A DNA stretch of 64,000 bases, taken from Streptomyces sp. NBC_01255 (GTDB taxonomy: Bacteria > Actinomycetota > Actinomycetes > Streptomycetales > Streptomycetaceae). Within the stretch, counting starts at the first letter, position 1; the number at the start of each line of letters is the position of its first letter. The position numbers were made by a program, and so were the translations under genes. The stretch is from positions 3,534,001 through 3,598,000 of the forward strand of contig NZ_CP108474.1 of the NCBI RefSeq assembly GCF_036226445.1, given 5' to 3'. The notes under the pieces were generated by a model. That model saw only the letters and a list, made by a program, of their open reading frames with translations. It was not told the DNA's origin and ran no database searches. Positions 38,367 to 51,645 of this stretch are shown here, piece after piece.

Positions 38367-39278
38367 ATGGCCACTCCCCTCTCCGCGGACCGGCTCCTCG
38401 CCGCGCTCCGCGCCGAAGGCGTCACCGTCGTCGAACACCCCGGCTGGCGCACCCACAACCGCAATCACACCGGTGCCTGGGGCCCCGTCACCGGCGTGAT
38501 GATCCACCACACCGTCTCCACCGGCACCGCCTCCTCCGTCGAGCTCTGCTTCAACGGCTACGAAGGCCTGCCCGGACCGCTCTGCCACGGCGTCATCGCC
38601 AAGGACGGCACCGTCCACCTCGTCGCCAACGGCCGCGCCAACCACGCCGGCGGCGGCGACCCGTCCGTCCTCCAGGCCGTGATCAGCGAGACGTACGGGG
38701 ACCGGCCCCCGGCCCCCCGAGCCCACCAGGGCACCCCGAACGCCGTCGACGGGAACTCCCGCTTCTACGGCTTCGAGTGCATCAACCTCGGCAACGGCAC
38801 CGACCCCTGGCCGGCCGCCCAGCTCGACGCGATCGAGCGGGTCTCCGCCGCCCTCTGCCGCGCCCACGACTGGGGCGCCAGGTCCGTCATCGGCCACCTG
38901 GAGTGGTCCGACTGGAAGAGCGACCCCAAGGGCTTCGGCATGCCGACGATGCGCGACCGCGTCCAGGCCCGCCTCAACAAGGCCCCCGCCAAGAACACCC
39001 CCACCTCCGGCAAGCCCGCCCCGCCCCGCCTCCAGCCCTTCCCGGGCACCTCGTTCTTCCGCAAGGAGACGAGCTCCCCGATCATCACGGCCATGGGCCG
39101 CCGCCTCGTCGCCGAGGGCTGTTCCGCGTACGGCGTCGGCCCCGGCCCCCGCTGGAGCGAGGCCGACCGCCGCAGCTACGCCAAGTGGCAGCACAAGCTC
39201 GGCTTCCGCGGCTCCGACGCCGACGGCGTGCCCGGCGCCGCCTCCTGGAACGCGCTGAAGGTCCCGTACACGAAGTAG
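38367..39278 (+). CDS. N-acetylmuramoyl-L-alanine amidase (endolysin) with peptidoglycan-binding domain
   Basis: 303 residues from ATG 38367, GGAGGA seven bases upstream; two earlier in-frame starts are less well placed. An Amidase_2/PGRP-like domain (about 20-205) has likely zinc ligands His47, His177 and Asp186 (VMIHHTV, VIGHLEWSDWKSDPKG). It would cut the amide bond between muramic acid and the stem peptide. A C-terminal peptidoglycan-binding domain (about 228-300: FFRKETSSPIITAMGRRLVA, YAKWQHKLGFRGSDADGVPG) is typical of Streptomyces phage endolysins. There is no signal peptide, so export would need the holin-like protein next door. Confidence 0.9.
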   Translation: MATPLSADRLLAALRAEGVTVVEHPGWRTHNRNHTGAWGPVTGVMIHHTVSTGTASSVELCFNGYEGLPGPLCHGVIAKDGTVHLVANGRANHAGGGDPSVLQAVISETYGDRPPAPRAHQGTPNAVDGNSRFYGFECINLGNGTDPWPAAQLDAIERVSAALCRAHDWGARSVIGHLEWSDWKSDPKGFGMPTMRDRVQARLNKAPAKNTPTSGKPAPPRLQPFPGTSFFRKETSSPIITAMGRRLVAEGCSAYGVGPGPRWSEADRRSYAKWQHKLGFRGSDADGVPGAASWNALKVPYTK

Positions 39279-39303
39279 CCCCGTACCGGAGAGGAGACCC
39301 CCG

Positions 39304-39537
39304 ATGTCCGATGCCGCCAAGCGCACGGCCCGCACCGTCCTCCAGTCCGCCGTCGGCATCGCCGTCGTGCTCCCCGCGATCGTCGACGCGTCCGGCGTCC
39401 CCGCGACCCTCCCCTGGGTCGCCGGGGCGCTGGCCGTCGCCGGCGGACTGGCCCGGGTGATGGCCCTCGACACGGTGCAGACCCTGCTGCCGTCCTGGCT
39501 GCGCAGCTCCCCGGGAGGTGCCGATGACCGAGTCTGA
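39304..39537 (+). CDS. Holin-like membrane protein
   Basis: 77 residues from ATG 39304, GGAGAGGAG upstream. Two hydrophobic segments (TVLQSAVGIAVVLPAIVDAS and LPWVAGALAVAGGLARVMAL) are joined by a short turn, and the C-terminus is charged, as in small two-helix holins. It is placed between the endolysin and an XhlA-like gene, which supports a lysis or particle-release role. The assignment is by topology and context. Confidence 0.7.
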   Translation: MSDAAKRTARTVLQSAVGIAVVLPAIVDASGVPATLPWVAGALAVAGGLARVMALDTVQTLLPSWLRSSPGGADDRV

Positions 39538-39787
39538 TCCGAACGACCCCGTCGCCGTCGCCCTCGAACTGGAACGCCTCCGCGGCACCCTGGAGGCCGG
39601 CTTCGCCCGCGTCGACGGCTCGCTCGCCCTGCTCGTCCAGCGCAGCGACCAGACCGACAAACAGCTGGCCGACCACGAGGCCCGGCTCGACGCCCTGGAG
39701 CGTGCCCGCTGGCCGCTGGCCAGCATCGCCGCGCTCACCGCGAGCGCCGGCGTGCTCGTCGCGGTCTGGGAACTGGCCGCCAGGTGA
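39524..39787 (+). CDS. XhlA-like coiled-coil membrane protein
   Basis: 87 residues from ATG 39524, with GGGAGGTG just upstream inside the holin-like gene, which it overlaps by 14 bases. Residues 12-60 are heptad-like (ALELERLRGTLEAGFARVDG, QTDKQLADHEARLDALERAR). One C-terminal membrane helix follows (LASIAALTASAGVLVAVWEL). This matches XhlA-type proteins, which assist holins. It is the last gene before the rpoC terminator. Confidence 0.7.
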   Translation: MTESDPNDPVAVALELERLRGTLEAGFARVDGSLALLVQRSDQTDKQLADHEARLDALERARWPLASIAALTASAGVLVAVWELAAR

Positions 39788-39811
39788 CGAAGAAGCCCCA
39801 CTGAAAGAACG

Positions 39812-39853
39812 CCGAAGGGCGGCCACCCCGCAATCGGGGTGACCGCCCTTCGG
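39812..39853. terminator. Bidirectional terminator between the tail cluster and rpoC
   Basis: A 19-base stem with one mismatch (39812-39830 with 39835-39853; CCGAAGGGCGG/CCGCCCTTCGG outer part) lies between the XhlA-like stop and the rpoC stop. It ends both convergent transcription units. Confidence 0.88.
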
Positions 39854-39863
39854 TTCGCACTAC

Positions 39864-43778
<3,915 letters not shown>

Positions 43779-43878
43779 TATGCGTCAATCCCTCTCAGGG
43801 TTGTAAGTCTTGGGGTCTGGAACGGGGGTCCTGGGGCCGGCCGGGGGTTCATTGCTGAACCCCCGGTCCGGACTCCCG

Positions 43879-46800
43879 TCAGACCTCTTCGACGCTGCTC
43901 GGCTCGCGCCGGGACAGGTCGATACCGAGCTCCTCCGCTGCGCGGAAGACGTCCTCGTCGGTGTCGCGCATCTCGATGGACATGCCGTCCGAAGAGAGCA
44001 CCTCCACGTTGAGGCACAGGGACTGCATCTCCTTGATGAGCACCTTGAAGGACTCGGGGATGCCGGGCTCAGGGATGTTCTCGCCCTTGACGATGGCCTC
44101 GTAGACCTTCACGCGGCCGGTCACGTCGTCGGACTTGATCGTCAGCAGCTCCTGGAGGGCGTACGCGGCGCCATAAGCCTCAAGCGCCCACACCTCCATC
44201 TCACCGAAGCGCTGGCCACCGAACTGGGCCTTACCACCCAGCGGCTGCTGGGTGATCATCGAGTACGGGCCGGTCGAACGCGCGTGGAGCTTGTCGTCGA
44301 CCAGGTGGTGCAGCTTGAGGATGTACATGTAGCCGACCGAGATCGGCTCCGGGAACGGCTCGCCGGAGCGGCCGTCGAACAGCCTCGCCTTACCGGTCGG
44401 GAGCACCATGCGCTCGCCGTCGCGGTTCGGGATGGTGTGGTTCAGCAGACCCGCGAGCTCGTCCTCACGCGCACCGTCGAAGACGGGGGTGGCGACGTTG
44501 GTGCCCGGGGCGACCTGGTCGGCGCCGATCGCCTGGAGGCGCTGCGCCCACTCGTCCGCGAGGCCGGAGACGTCCCAGCCGCGGCTGGCGAGCCAGCCGA
44601 GGTGGATCTCCAGGACCTGTCCCGGGTTCATTCGGGACGGGACACCCAGCGGGTTGAGGATGATGTCGACCGGCGTGCCGTCCTCAAGGAAGGGCATGTC
44701 CTCGATCGGAAGGATCTTGGAGATGACACCCTTGTTGCCGTGACGGCCGGCGAGCTTGTCACCGTCGGTGATCTTGCGCTTCTGGGCGACGTAGACGCGG
44801 ACCAGCTGGTTCACGCCCGGGGGAAGCTCGTCGCCCTCCTCGCGGTCGAAGACGCGGACGCCGATGATCTTGCCGATCTCGCCGTGCGGCACCTTCAGCG
44901 AGGTGTCACGGACCTCACGGGCCTTCTCACCGAAGATCGCGCGGAGCAGGCGCTCCTCCGGCGTCAGCTCGGTCTCGCCCTTGGGCGTGACCTTGCCGAC
45001 GAGGATGTCGCCGGCGACGACCTCGGCACCGATACGGATGATGCCGCGCTCGTCGAGGTCGGCGAGGACCTCCTCGGAGACGTTCGGGATGTCCCGGGTG
45101 ATCTCCTCCGGGCCGAGCTTGGTGTCACGGGCGTCGACCTCGTGCTCCTCGATGTGGATCGAGGAGAGGACGTCGTCCTGCACGAGGCGCTGCGACAGGA
45201 TGATCGCGTCCTCGTAGTTGTGACCCTCCCACGGCATGAACGCCACGAGCAGGTTCTTGCCGAGCGCCATCTCGCCGTCTTCGGTGGCGGGACCGTCGGC
45301 GAGGACCTGGCCCTCGATGACGCGGTCGCCCTCGTCGACGACGACCTTCTGGTTGACCGAGGTGCCCTGGTTCGAGCGCGAGAACTTGTGCAGGCGGTAC
45401 GTGATGTACGTGCCGTCGTCGTTGGCGACCGTGACGTAGTCGGCCGACAGCTCCTGGACGACACCGTCCTTCTCGGCCTTGAGCACGTCGCCGGCGTCGG
45501 TGGCACAGCGGTACTCCATGCCGGTGCCGACGAGCGGGGCCTCCGACTTGATCAGCGGCACCGCCTGACGCATCATGTTCGCGCCCATGAGGGCACGGTT
45601 GGCGTCGTCGTGCTCGAGGAACGGGATCATGGCGGTCGCGACCGACACCATCTGGCGCGGCGAGACGTCCATGTAGTCGACCTCGGACGGCAGGACGTAG
45701 TCGACCTCGCCGCCACGCTTACGCACCAGGACGCGGTTCTCGGTGAGCCGCATGTCGTCGTTGAGCGCGGCGTTGGCCTGCGCGATGACGAAGCGGTCCT
45801 CCTCGTCGGCGGTGACGTAGTCGACCTCGTCCGTGACCTGACCGTCGATGACCTTGCGGTACGGCGTCTCGATGAAGCCGAACGCGTTGACGCGGCCGTA
45901 CGAGGCGAGCGAACCGATCAGACCGATGTTCGGGCCTTCCGGGGTCTCGATCGGGCACATGCGTCCGTAGTGGGACGGGTGCACGTCTCGGACCTCGAAG
46001 CCGGCCCGCTCACGGGACAGACCACCAGGGCCCAGCGCCGAGAGACGACGCTTGTGCGTCAGACCCGACAGCGGGTTGTTCTGGTCCATGAACTGCGACA
46101 GCTGCGAGGTGCCGAAGAATTCCTTGATCGACGCCACGACCGGGCGAATGTTGATCAGGGTCTGCGGCGTGATCGCCTCGACGTCCTGGGTCGTCATGCG
46201 CTCACGCACGACGCGCTCCATACGAGCCAGACCCGTGCGGACCTGGTTCTGGATGAGCTCGCCGACGTTACGCAGACGACGGTTGCCGAAGTGGTCGATG
46301 TCGTCGGTCTCGACGACGATCTCGTTGCCGTTCTCGCCGATCGTCTCGGTCTCGCCCGCGTGGAGCTTGACCAGGTACTTGATCGTGGCGATGACGTCGT
46401 CGGTGGTGAGCACGCCGGCGTCCAGCGGCTCGTCGGCGCCGAGCTTCTTGTTCACCTTGTAGCGGCCGACCTTCGCGAGGTCGTAGCGCTTCGGGTTGAA
46501 GTAGAGGTTCTCGAGCAGCGTCTGAGCAGCCTCACGGGTCGGCGGCTCGCCCGGACGCAGCTTGCGGTAGATGTCGAGCAGCGCGTCGTCCTGGCCCTGG
46601 GTGTGGTCCTTCTCCAGGGTGGCGCGCATGGACTCGTACTCGCCGAACTCCTGCAGGATCTGCTCGGTGGTCCAGCCGAGAGCCTTCAGCAGAACGGTGA
46701 CCGACTGCTTGCGCTTGCGGTCGATGCGGACACCGACCAGGTCGCGCTTGTCGATCTCCATCTCCAGCCAGGCACCCCGGGACGGGATGATCTTGGCGGA

Positions 46801-47361
46801 GAAGATGTCCTTGTCGGACGTCTTGTCGATCGAGGAGTCGAAGTAGACACCCGGCGATCGGACCAGCTGCGACACCACGACACGCTCGGTGCCGTTGATG
46901 ACGAAGGTGCCCTTGTTGGTCATGAGCGGGAAGTCGCCCATGAAGACCGTCTGAGACTTGATCTCGCCGGTCTCGTTGTTGGTGAACTCGGCGGTGACGA
47001 AGAGCGGGGCACCGTACGTGAAGTCACGGTCCTTGCACTCGTCGATCGAGTTCTTCGGCGGCTCGAAGCGGTGGTCGCGGAAGGTCAGCGACATCGACCC
47101 GGAGAAGTCCTCGATCGGCGAGATCTCCTCGAAGATCTCTTCCAGGCCGGACTTCGTGGGGACGTCCTGTCCCGACTCAAGGGCAGCCTCGACGCGAGCC
47201 TTCCAGGCGGCATTACCGAGCAGCCAGTCAAAGCTCTCGGTCTGCAGCGCGAGGAGGTTCGGAACCTCGAGGGGCTCCTTGATCTTTGCAAAGGAGATGC
47301 GCAGCGGGGCGGTGCTTGCGCCGTTGTTCGTATTGGTCGAGGCGTTGCGCGAGGCGGCCAA
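43879..47361 (-). CDS. rpoB: RNA polymerase subunit beta
   Basis: 1160 residues from TTG 47361, with GGAAGGA upstream; this gives the streptomycete N-terminus [20 protein letters not shown]. The frame extends 29 codons further without a better start. The rifampicin region reads [20 protein letters not shown] then [11 protein letters not shown], with no resistance-type substitution visible. The C-terminal [20 protein letters not shown] is normal. Confidence 0.98.
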   Translation of the reverse strand: MAASRNASTNTNNGASTAPLRISFAKIKEPLEVPNLLALQTESFDWLLGNAAWKARVEAALESGQDVPTKSGLEEIFEEISPIEDFSGSMSLTFRDHRFEPPKNSIDECKDRDFTYGAPLFVTAEFTNNETGEIKSQTVFMGDFPLMTNKGTFVINGTERVVVSQLVRSPGVYFDSSIDKTSDKDIFSAKIIPSRGAWLEMEIDKRDLVGVRIDRKRKQSVTVLLKALGWTTEQILQEFGEYESMRATLEKDHTQGQDDALLDIYRKLRPGEPPTREAAQTLLENLYFNPKRYDLAKVGRYKVNKKLGADEPLDAGVLTTDDVIATIKYLVKLHAGETETIGENGNEIVVETDDIDHFGNRRLRNVGELIQNQVRTGLARMERVVRERMTTQDVEAITPQTLINIRPVVASIKEFFGTSQLSQFMDQNNPLSGLTHKRRLSALGPGGLSRERAGFEVRDVHPSHYGRMCPIETPEGPNIGLIGSLASYGRVNAFGFIETPYRKVIDGQVTDEVDYVTADEEDRFVIAQANAALNDDMRLTENRVLVRKRGGEVDYVLPSEVDYMDVSPRQMVSVATAMIPFLEHDDANRALMGANMMRQAVPLIKSEAPLVGTGMEYRCATDAGDVLKAEKDGVVQELSADYVTVANDDGTYITYRLHKFSRSNQGTSVNQKVVVDEGDRVIEGQVLADGPATEDGEMALGKNLLVAFMPWEGHNYEDAIILSQRLVQDDVLSSIHIEEHEVDARDTKLGPEEITRDIPNVSEEVLADLDERGIIRIGAEVVAGDILVGKVTPKGETELTPEERLLRAIFGEKAREVRDTSLKVPHGEIGKIIGVRVFDREEGDELPPGVNQLVRVYVAQKRKITDGDKLAGRHGNKGVISKILPIEDMPFLEDGTPVDIILNPLGVPSRMNPGQVLEIHLGWLASRGWDVSGLADEWAQRLQAIGADQVAPGTNVATPVFDGAREDELAGLLNHTIPNRDGERMVLPTGKARLFDGRSGEPFPEPISVGYMYILKLHHLVDDKLHARSTGPYSMITQQPLGGKAQFGGQRFGEMEVWALEAYGAAYALQELLTIKSDDVTGRVKVYEAIVKGENIPEPGIPESFKVLIKEMQSLCLNVEVLSSDGMSIEMRDTDEDVFRAAEELGIDLSRREPSSVEEV

Positions 47362-47910
47362 GAGGGGGTCCTTCCGAGGGCTCGGACTCACTACGCGCGT
47401 ACCGGTCCCCAGCAATGCTTTGCGGCAGACTTTTCCTGAGATGACCAAAAGGCCAGTTCAGACGGGGTCGGTCCACGAAGCGGATGCGAAGGTATGCCCC
47501 TGGTGACGGGCAGGGGGCAGCTAACAGGCAGCGCAAAGGGTCAGTGTAGCCACTTGGCTCACTGATGTCCAGGGCGAATAATTCGCGACCCTCGTTGCTC
47601 TCAACTCCGCGGTACCTCGCGCCGTGCGGCGCACCTCGATACTGCCCGTTCAGTCGTCGATCCATGCCTCGGATACGGATCGTTGTGACGACGCGTCCTG
47701 AGAATTGCGCGCTGCGTGCGGTTCGTCAAGGCCCCCCGGTCTGCGGGGCGCACGGCGAAGATCACCATACTCCGCCACCGACGGCCCTCGGGGCCCCCGC
47801 CACGCCCTTCCCGGGGAACGCCGAAAGGCGACCACCCACAAGGGTGATCGCCTTTCGGTGCTCCCGCGTTACACGGGGGCTGGAGTCAGCTACAGCGACT
47901 CGAAACGGTC
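47362..47910. other. 549-bp rplL-rpoB intergenic region
   Basis: No gene is supported. It contains a 17-base-pair hairpin just after rplL (47821-47858), a partial terminator or attenuator. The remaining 450 bases must hold the rpoB promoter or promoters and a long leader on the minus strand. AT-richer patches lie near 47525-47590 and 47675-47710. I could not fix the promoter elements. Confidence 0.6.
47821..47858 (-). terminator. Attenuator/terminator after rplL
   Basis: CCGAAAGGCGACCACCC (47821-47837) pairs with GGGTGATCGCCTTTCGG (47842-47858) with one mismatch and an ACAA loop. It lies 53 bases past the rplL stop and before rpoB, where partial termination between ribosomal and polymerase genes is common. 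Confidence 0.75.
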
Positions 47911-48291
47911 TTACTTGACCGTGACGGAGGCGCCGGCGGCCTTGAGGGACTCGGCGGCCTTCTCGGCAACGTCCTTCGCGACCTTCTCGAGGACGGCCTT
48001 CGGGGTGCCGTCGACGAGGTCCTTGGCCTCCTTGAGGCCCAGGGAGGTGAGCTCGCGCACGACCTTGATGACCTGGATCTTCTTGTCGCCGGCACCCTCG
48101 AGGATGACGTCGAACTCGTCCTGCTCCTCGGCGGCCTCGGTGGCAACCGGGGCGCCCGGGCCGGCAACGGCGACGGCCGCAGCGGCGGTGACGTCGAACT
48201 TGTCCTCGAAGGCCTTAACGAACTCGGAGAGCTCGATGAGGGTCATCTCCTCGAACTGGGCGAGGAGGTCGTCCTGAGAGAGCTTCGCCAT
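47911..48291 (-). CDS. rplL: 50S ribosomal protein L7/L12
   Basis: 126 residues from ATG 48291 ([20 protein letters not shown]). The hinge is Ala/Gly-rich ([20 protein letters not shown]), and the C-terminal factor-binding domain ([20 protein letters not shown]) is complete. L7/L12 dimers form the stalk that recruits EF-Tu and EF-G. Confidence 0.98.
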   Translation of the reverse strand: MAKLSQDDLLAQFEEMTLIELSEFVKAFEDKFDVTAAAAVAVAGPGAPVATEAAEEQDEFDVILEGAGDKKIQVIKVVRELTSLGLKEAKDLVDGTPKAVLEKVAKDVAEKAAESLKAAGASVTVK

Positions 48292-48401
48292 GATGGGCGA
48301 TCCTTCCACTAATTCGGCAGGTGCCGGATGTATGAAGAGGCGGGCGTAACGGCCCGCTGCGACCCGCGCGCTAGGCGGCGCGGATCAATGCGCGAGCCGA
48401 A

Positions 48402-48932
48402 TTACTCGGCACCGCCCTGCTCGGCGAGCTTGACGCGAAGCGCCTCCGCGGTGCGGACGAACTTCGACGGCAGCGCCTGGAAGAGCGAGGCAGCCTGAGA
48501 CTGCTTGCCCTTGAACGCGCCGGCCAGCTTGCTGAGCAGAACCTCGCGGGACTCGAGGTCCGCAAGCTTCTTGATCTCATCGGCGGTCAGCGCCTTACCG
48601 TCAAGGACACCGCCCTTGATGATGAGGTTCGGGTTCTCCTTGGCGAAGTCACGAAGACCCTTCGCCGACTCCACCGGGTCACCGGTGATGAAGGCGGCGC
48701 CCGTCGGACCGGTGAACTGGTCGTCGAGCGAGGTGATCCCGGCCTCGTTGGCCGCAATCTTGGTCAGCGTGTTCTTCACCACGGCGTACTGGGCGTTCTC
48801 ACCGAGCGAACGACGCAGCGTCTTGAGCTGCGCGACGGTGAGACCCCGGTACTCGGTCAGCACGACGGCGTTCGAGCTCTGGAACTTGTCCTTGAGCTCG
48901 GCTACCGCGGCAGCCTTGTCGGGCCTTGCCAT
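48402..48932 (-). CDS. rplJ: 50S ribosomal protein L10
   Basis: 176 residues from ATG 48932 ([20 protein letters not shown]), with GGAAGGAGG upstream. [20 protein letters not shown] is the family signature. L10 anchors the L7/L12 dimers and in many bacteria represses its own operon through the L10 leader. A hairpin with a U-rich 3' side lies 60 bases upstream. Confidence 0.98.
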   Translation of the reverse strand: MARPDKAAAVAELKDKFQSSNAVVLTEYRGLTVAQLKTLRRSLGENAQYAVVKNTLTKIAANEAGITSLDDQFTGPTGAAFITGDPVESAKGLRDFAKENPNLIIKGGVLDGKALTADEIKKLADLESREVLLSKLAGAFKGKQSQAASLFQALPSKFVRTAEALRVKLAEQGGAE

Positions 48933-48979
48933 GAGCGTCGGCCTCCTTCCGGGTGATGGGACCGCGCGGAAGGGGCTGA

Positions 48980-49014
48980 ACAAAACAAAACGCCCCGGCG
49001 CAGGCGCACGGGGC
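48980..49014 (-). promoter_or_regulatory. rplJ leader hairpin (L10-leader/attenuator candidate)
   Basis: GCCCCG (minus strand, from 49014) pairs with the CGGGGC ending at 48992 and is followed by TTTTGTTTTGTT. It could be an attenuator of the L10 leader or the terminator of the lipoprotein gene upstream. Its closeness to rplJ favours the former. Confidence 0.5.
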
Positions 49015-49180
49015 TTTGCTCGACCGCATCACGAAGATCCGGGAACTCATCCACAGTCACCTGCGCGGGTCGTTCGCATCTCAGCGAATCCTTCGGCCAC
49101 CGCACCCGAGTGGGAGCAGCGACGACCAGCGGTCTTTGGCTTCTGTGGAAGCGTACGTGACGGGGTGCGGTTCGGGCAAA

Positions 49181-50128
49181 TCAGCCCTGGCCGAGGCCCT
49201 CGCCGGCCCCCTCGCCGGCCCCCTCGCCGATGCCCTTGAGCATCTCCATGAAGTCGACGGTGTCCTTGGCCGGCGGGGCCTCGACGGTCGCCTTCGTGCC
49301 GTAGTCGGAGTAGAAGGCGGTCATGTTCATCGCGCCCTCGGGCATCTTCATGCCGACGACCATCTTGACCGGGTAGCCGTCACCGTTGACCCAGAGCTCG
49401 GTGTCGTAGCCCTTGATCCCCGACTCCTCCATGGTCGCCACGAGCTTGTCGCGGTCCGCCTTCGGCAGGCTGTCGAGGCTCTTGTTGGCGTTCAGCATGT
49501 CCTCGAAGGCGATCGAGCCCTTGTAGTGCTGGGCGTCGACGCCCTCGACCTTCTCCGGGCCGATGTGCTTGATGCCCGGGGCCTCCAGGAGGAGCGCGAG
49601 CTGCTGGGCCGGGTCCTGGTTCATACCGCCCAGGCCCTGCGACATCGTCTTCCCCAGGACGGCGTCGGATTCCTTCGCCATCCCGGCGAAGTCCATCTTC
49701 ATCCAGCGCTTGCCGTCCATCTCGGCGGCCTGCTCGGCGCCCATGTCCATGTACATGACGTCGTCACGCATGATCATGCGGATCTTCTCGGGCATTCCGG
49801 CGGCGCCCGCGCCGGCGAACATGCCCCCGGACATCGTCACGTCCATCGCGGCCGGGTCCCAGCCCTGCACACCGGTCATGGTGGTCGTGCCGGAGTCCAG
49901 GCCGGTGCCGGTCATCTCGATCGTCATCCGGATCTTCGCGGCCTTGGCCTCGGAGGTCTTCGTGTACGCGGCCTGGATGACCTTCGTGACGTCTTCGAGG
50001 CTCTGCGTCTGCGGCTTCGCGGGCGCGTCGGCCGCCTTCGGGTCGCCGTCCTGACACCCCGCGACACCCACCACGACGGCCGTGGCCGTCAGGGCGACGC
50101 CCGCGCGCTTCCATGCGGACATGTTCAT
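49181..50128 (-). CDS. LppX/LprAFG-like lipoprotein
   Basis: 315 residues from ATG 50128 (GGGGAA upstream); a second ATG lies two codons later. The signal peptide ends in the lipobox VAGC, so Cys is lipidated and the protein anchored outside the membrane. The mature part has beta-strand repeats (KIRMTIEMTGTGLDSGTTTM, YDTELWVNGDGYPVKMVVGM) like the LolA/LppX fold that binds lipids or glycolipids. The last residues are a GEGAGEGAGEG repeat. It sits between rplA and rplJ, where streptomycetes often carry this gene. Confidence 0.85.
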   Translation of the reverse strand: MNMSAWKRAGVALTATAVVVGVAGCQDGDPKAADAPAKPQTQSLEDVTKVIQAAYTKTSEAKAAKIRMTIEMTGTGLDSGTTTMTGVQGWDPAAMDVTMSGGMFAGAGAAGMPEKIRMIMRDDVMYMDMGAEQAAEMDGKRWMKMDFAGMAKESDAVLGKTMSQGLGGMNQDPAQQLALLLEAPGIKHIGPEKVEGVDAQHYKGSIAFEDMLNANKSLDSLPKADRDKLVATMEESGIKGYDTELWVNGDGYPVKMVVGMKMPEGAMNMTAFYSDYGTKATVEAPPAKDTVDFMEMLKGIGEGAGEGAGEGLGQG

Positions 50129-50183
50129 GAGCGTTCCCCACCCCTTGTTAAGCCTTTGCGATTCCTTGAACCGTAACAAAGAA

Positions 50184-50219
50184 CAGGCCCTCGCCTCTCC
50201 GAGGAGAGGCGAGGGCCTG
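50184..50219 (-). terminator. Terminator of rplK-rplA
   Basis: A perfect 16-bp stem CAGGCCCTCGCCTCTC/GAGAGGCGAGGGCCTG (50184-50199 with 50204-50219) is followed on the minus strand by TTCTTTGTTAC. It lies 27 bases past the rplA stop. Confidence 0.88.
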
Positions 50220-50245
50220 TCGACCACTCAGTGAACCGGTGAGGT

Positions 50246-50974
50246 TCAGACCGCGGCCGGGTCCTCCTCGACGAGGAGGTTACGGGTGCGGTTGGAGTCC
50301 AGCGGGATGCCGGGGCCCATCGTCGTCGTCAGGGTCGCCTTCTTGATGTAGCGGCCCTTGGCGGCGGACGGCTTCAGACGAAGGATCTCGTCCAGGGCCG
50401 CAGCGTAGTTCTCGACCAGCTTCGTCTCGTCGAAGGAGACCTTGCCGATGATGAAGTGCAGGTTCGAGTGCTTGTCGACGCGGAACTCGATCTTGCCGCC
50501 CTTGATGTCGTTGACAGCCTTCGCGACATCGGGGGTGACGGTGCCGACCTTGGGGTTCGGCATGAGACCACGCGGGCCGAGGACGCGGCCGAGGCGGCCG
50601 ACCTTGCCCATGAGGTCCGGGGTGGCCACAACGGCGTCGAACTCGTTCAGGCGGTTGCCCTTGGAGATCTCGTCGATGAGCTCGTCGGAGCCGACGATGT
50701 CGGCGCCGGCGGCAATCGCGGCCTCGGCACGGTCACCGGTCGCGAAGACCAGGACCCGGGCGGTCTTGCCGGTGCCGTGCGGGAGGTTCACGGTGCCGCG
50801 GACCATCTGGTCGGCCTTGCGCGGGTCGACACCCAGGCGGAAGGCGACCTCGACGGTGCCGTCGAACTTCGTGGCGGCGGTGTCCTTCGCCAGACGGACG
50901 GCCTCGAGGGGGGCGTAGTTCCGCTCCCGGTCGATCTTGGCGTCCGCGGCGCGGAGAGCCTTGCTGCGCTTCAC
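50246..50974 (-). CDS. rplA: 50S ribosomal protein L1
   Basis: 242 residues with a GTG start (50974), GGAGAAGAA upstream. [20 protein letters not shown] is the L1 signature. L1 forms the E-site stalk and is an RNA-binding autoregulator of rplKA in other bacteria. It follows rplK by 78 bases. Confidence 0.98.
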   Translation of the reverse strand: MKRSKALRAADAKIDRERNYAPLEAVRLAKDTAATKFDGTVEVAFRLGVDPRKADQMVRGTVNLPHGTGKTARVLVFATGDRAEAAIAAGADIVGSDELIDEISKGNRLNEFDAVVATPDLMGKVGRLGRVLGPRGLMPNPKVGTVTPDVAKAVNDIKGGKIEFRVDKHSNLHFIIGKVSFDETKLVENYAAALDEILRLKPSAAKGRYIKKATLTTTMGPGIPLDSNRTRNLLVEEDPAAV

Positions 50975-51052
50975 TTCTTCTCCTGTTGGTTCAGGTATGG
51001 AGTCGTGGTGCGGGCCGGCGCGGGCCCTACCACTAGGTCACAAGGGGGTTGA

Positions 51053-51487
51053 TCAGCCCTCGACGGTGATGCCCATGGAACGGGCGGTACCGGCGATGAT
51101 CTTGGACGCGGCGTCCAGGTCATTGGCGTTCAGGTCGGGCAGCTTGACCGTGGCGATCTCGCGGACCTGAGCGGCCGTGAGCTTCGCGACCTTGGTCTTG
51201 TGGGGCTCGCCGGAGCCCTTGTCCACACCAGCGGCCTTGAGGATCAGCTTCGCGGCCGGCGGAGTCTTGGTGATGAAGGTGAAGGTGCGGTCCTCGTAGA
51301 CCGTGATCTCCACCGGCACGACCATGCCACGCTGCGACTCGGTCGCGGCGTTGTAGGCCTTGCAGAACTCCATGATGTTGACGCCGTGCTGACCGAGCGC
51401 GGGGCCGACCGGCGGGGCCGGGTTCGCCGCACCGGCGTTGATCTGGAGCTTGATAAGCCCCGTGACCTTCTTCTTCTTGGGAGGCAT
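51053..51487 (-). CDS. rplK: 50S ribosomal protein L11
   Basis: 144 residues, [20 protein letters not shown], with [20 protein letters not shown] at the thiopeptide-binding N-terminal domain and [12 protein letters not shown] at the end. L11 with 23S rRNA forms the GTPase-associated centre and is needed for RelA activation. Confidence 0.98.
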
Positions 51488-51593
51488 TGCTCTCTCCGGG
51501 TCCTAGTGAGAGTGTTCAGCCCGCCTTCCGGTCATCCGGATGCAGGCATACCGCACAACGATAACGGGTATGGACGTGCGGCTAAAAACCGAG

Positions 51594-51628
51594 CAGGTCA
51601 GAGCGGCTGCGAGAGCCACTCTGACCTG
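51594..51628 (-). terminator. Terminator of secE-nusG
   Basis: CAGGTCAGAG(C/T)GGCT arms at 51594-51608 and 51614-51628 pair over 15 bases with one G-U, followed on the minus strand by CTCGGTTTTTAG. It lies 18 bases past the nusG stop and is a classical intrinsic terminator. Confidence 0.88.
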
Positions 51629-51645
51629 GTCGGAAGACGGTGAGA

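Larger units (their letters stand above)
21018..39787. mobile_element. Domesticated siphovirus-like tail cluster (F-type tailocin-like) between rpsL and rpoC
   Basis: The region contains tail terminator, tube, G/GT chaperones, tape-measure, distal-tail, fibre-like, hub, amidase, holin-like and XhlA-like genes plus local regulators. All structural frames are open. I find no capsid, portal, terminase, integrase or replication gene and no sheath protein. It is bounded on the left by the rpsL leader and on the right by a terminator shared with rpoC. The intact, ordered set of tail and lysis genes argues for a kept function, not a decaying prophage. Exact ends are set by gene limits, since no attachment repeats were seen. 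Confidence 0.8.

Noticed and set aside
21018..39787. Interpretation as a contractile injection system or R-type tailocin
   Set aside because: No sheath, baseplate-wedge, AAA+ ATPase or spike gene is present, and the tube and Dit-like proteins are of siphovirus type.
21018..39787. Interpretation as an intact prophage
   Set aside because: No terminase, portal, capsid, protease, integrase or replication gene is visible in the interval, and no attachment repeats flank it.
49192..49230. Short GC-rich repeat near the end of the lipoprotein gene as a possible CRISPR or regulatory repeat
   Set aside because: It encodes the in-frame Gly-Glu-Gly-Ala repeat at the protein's C-terminus and has no spacer structure.
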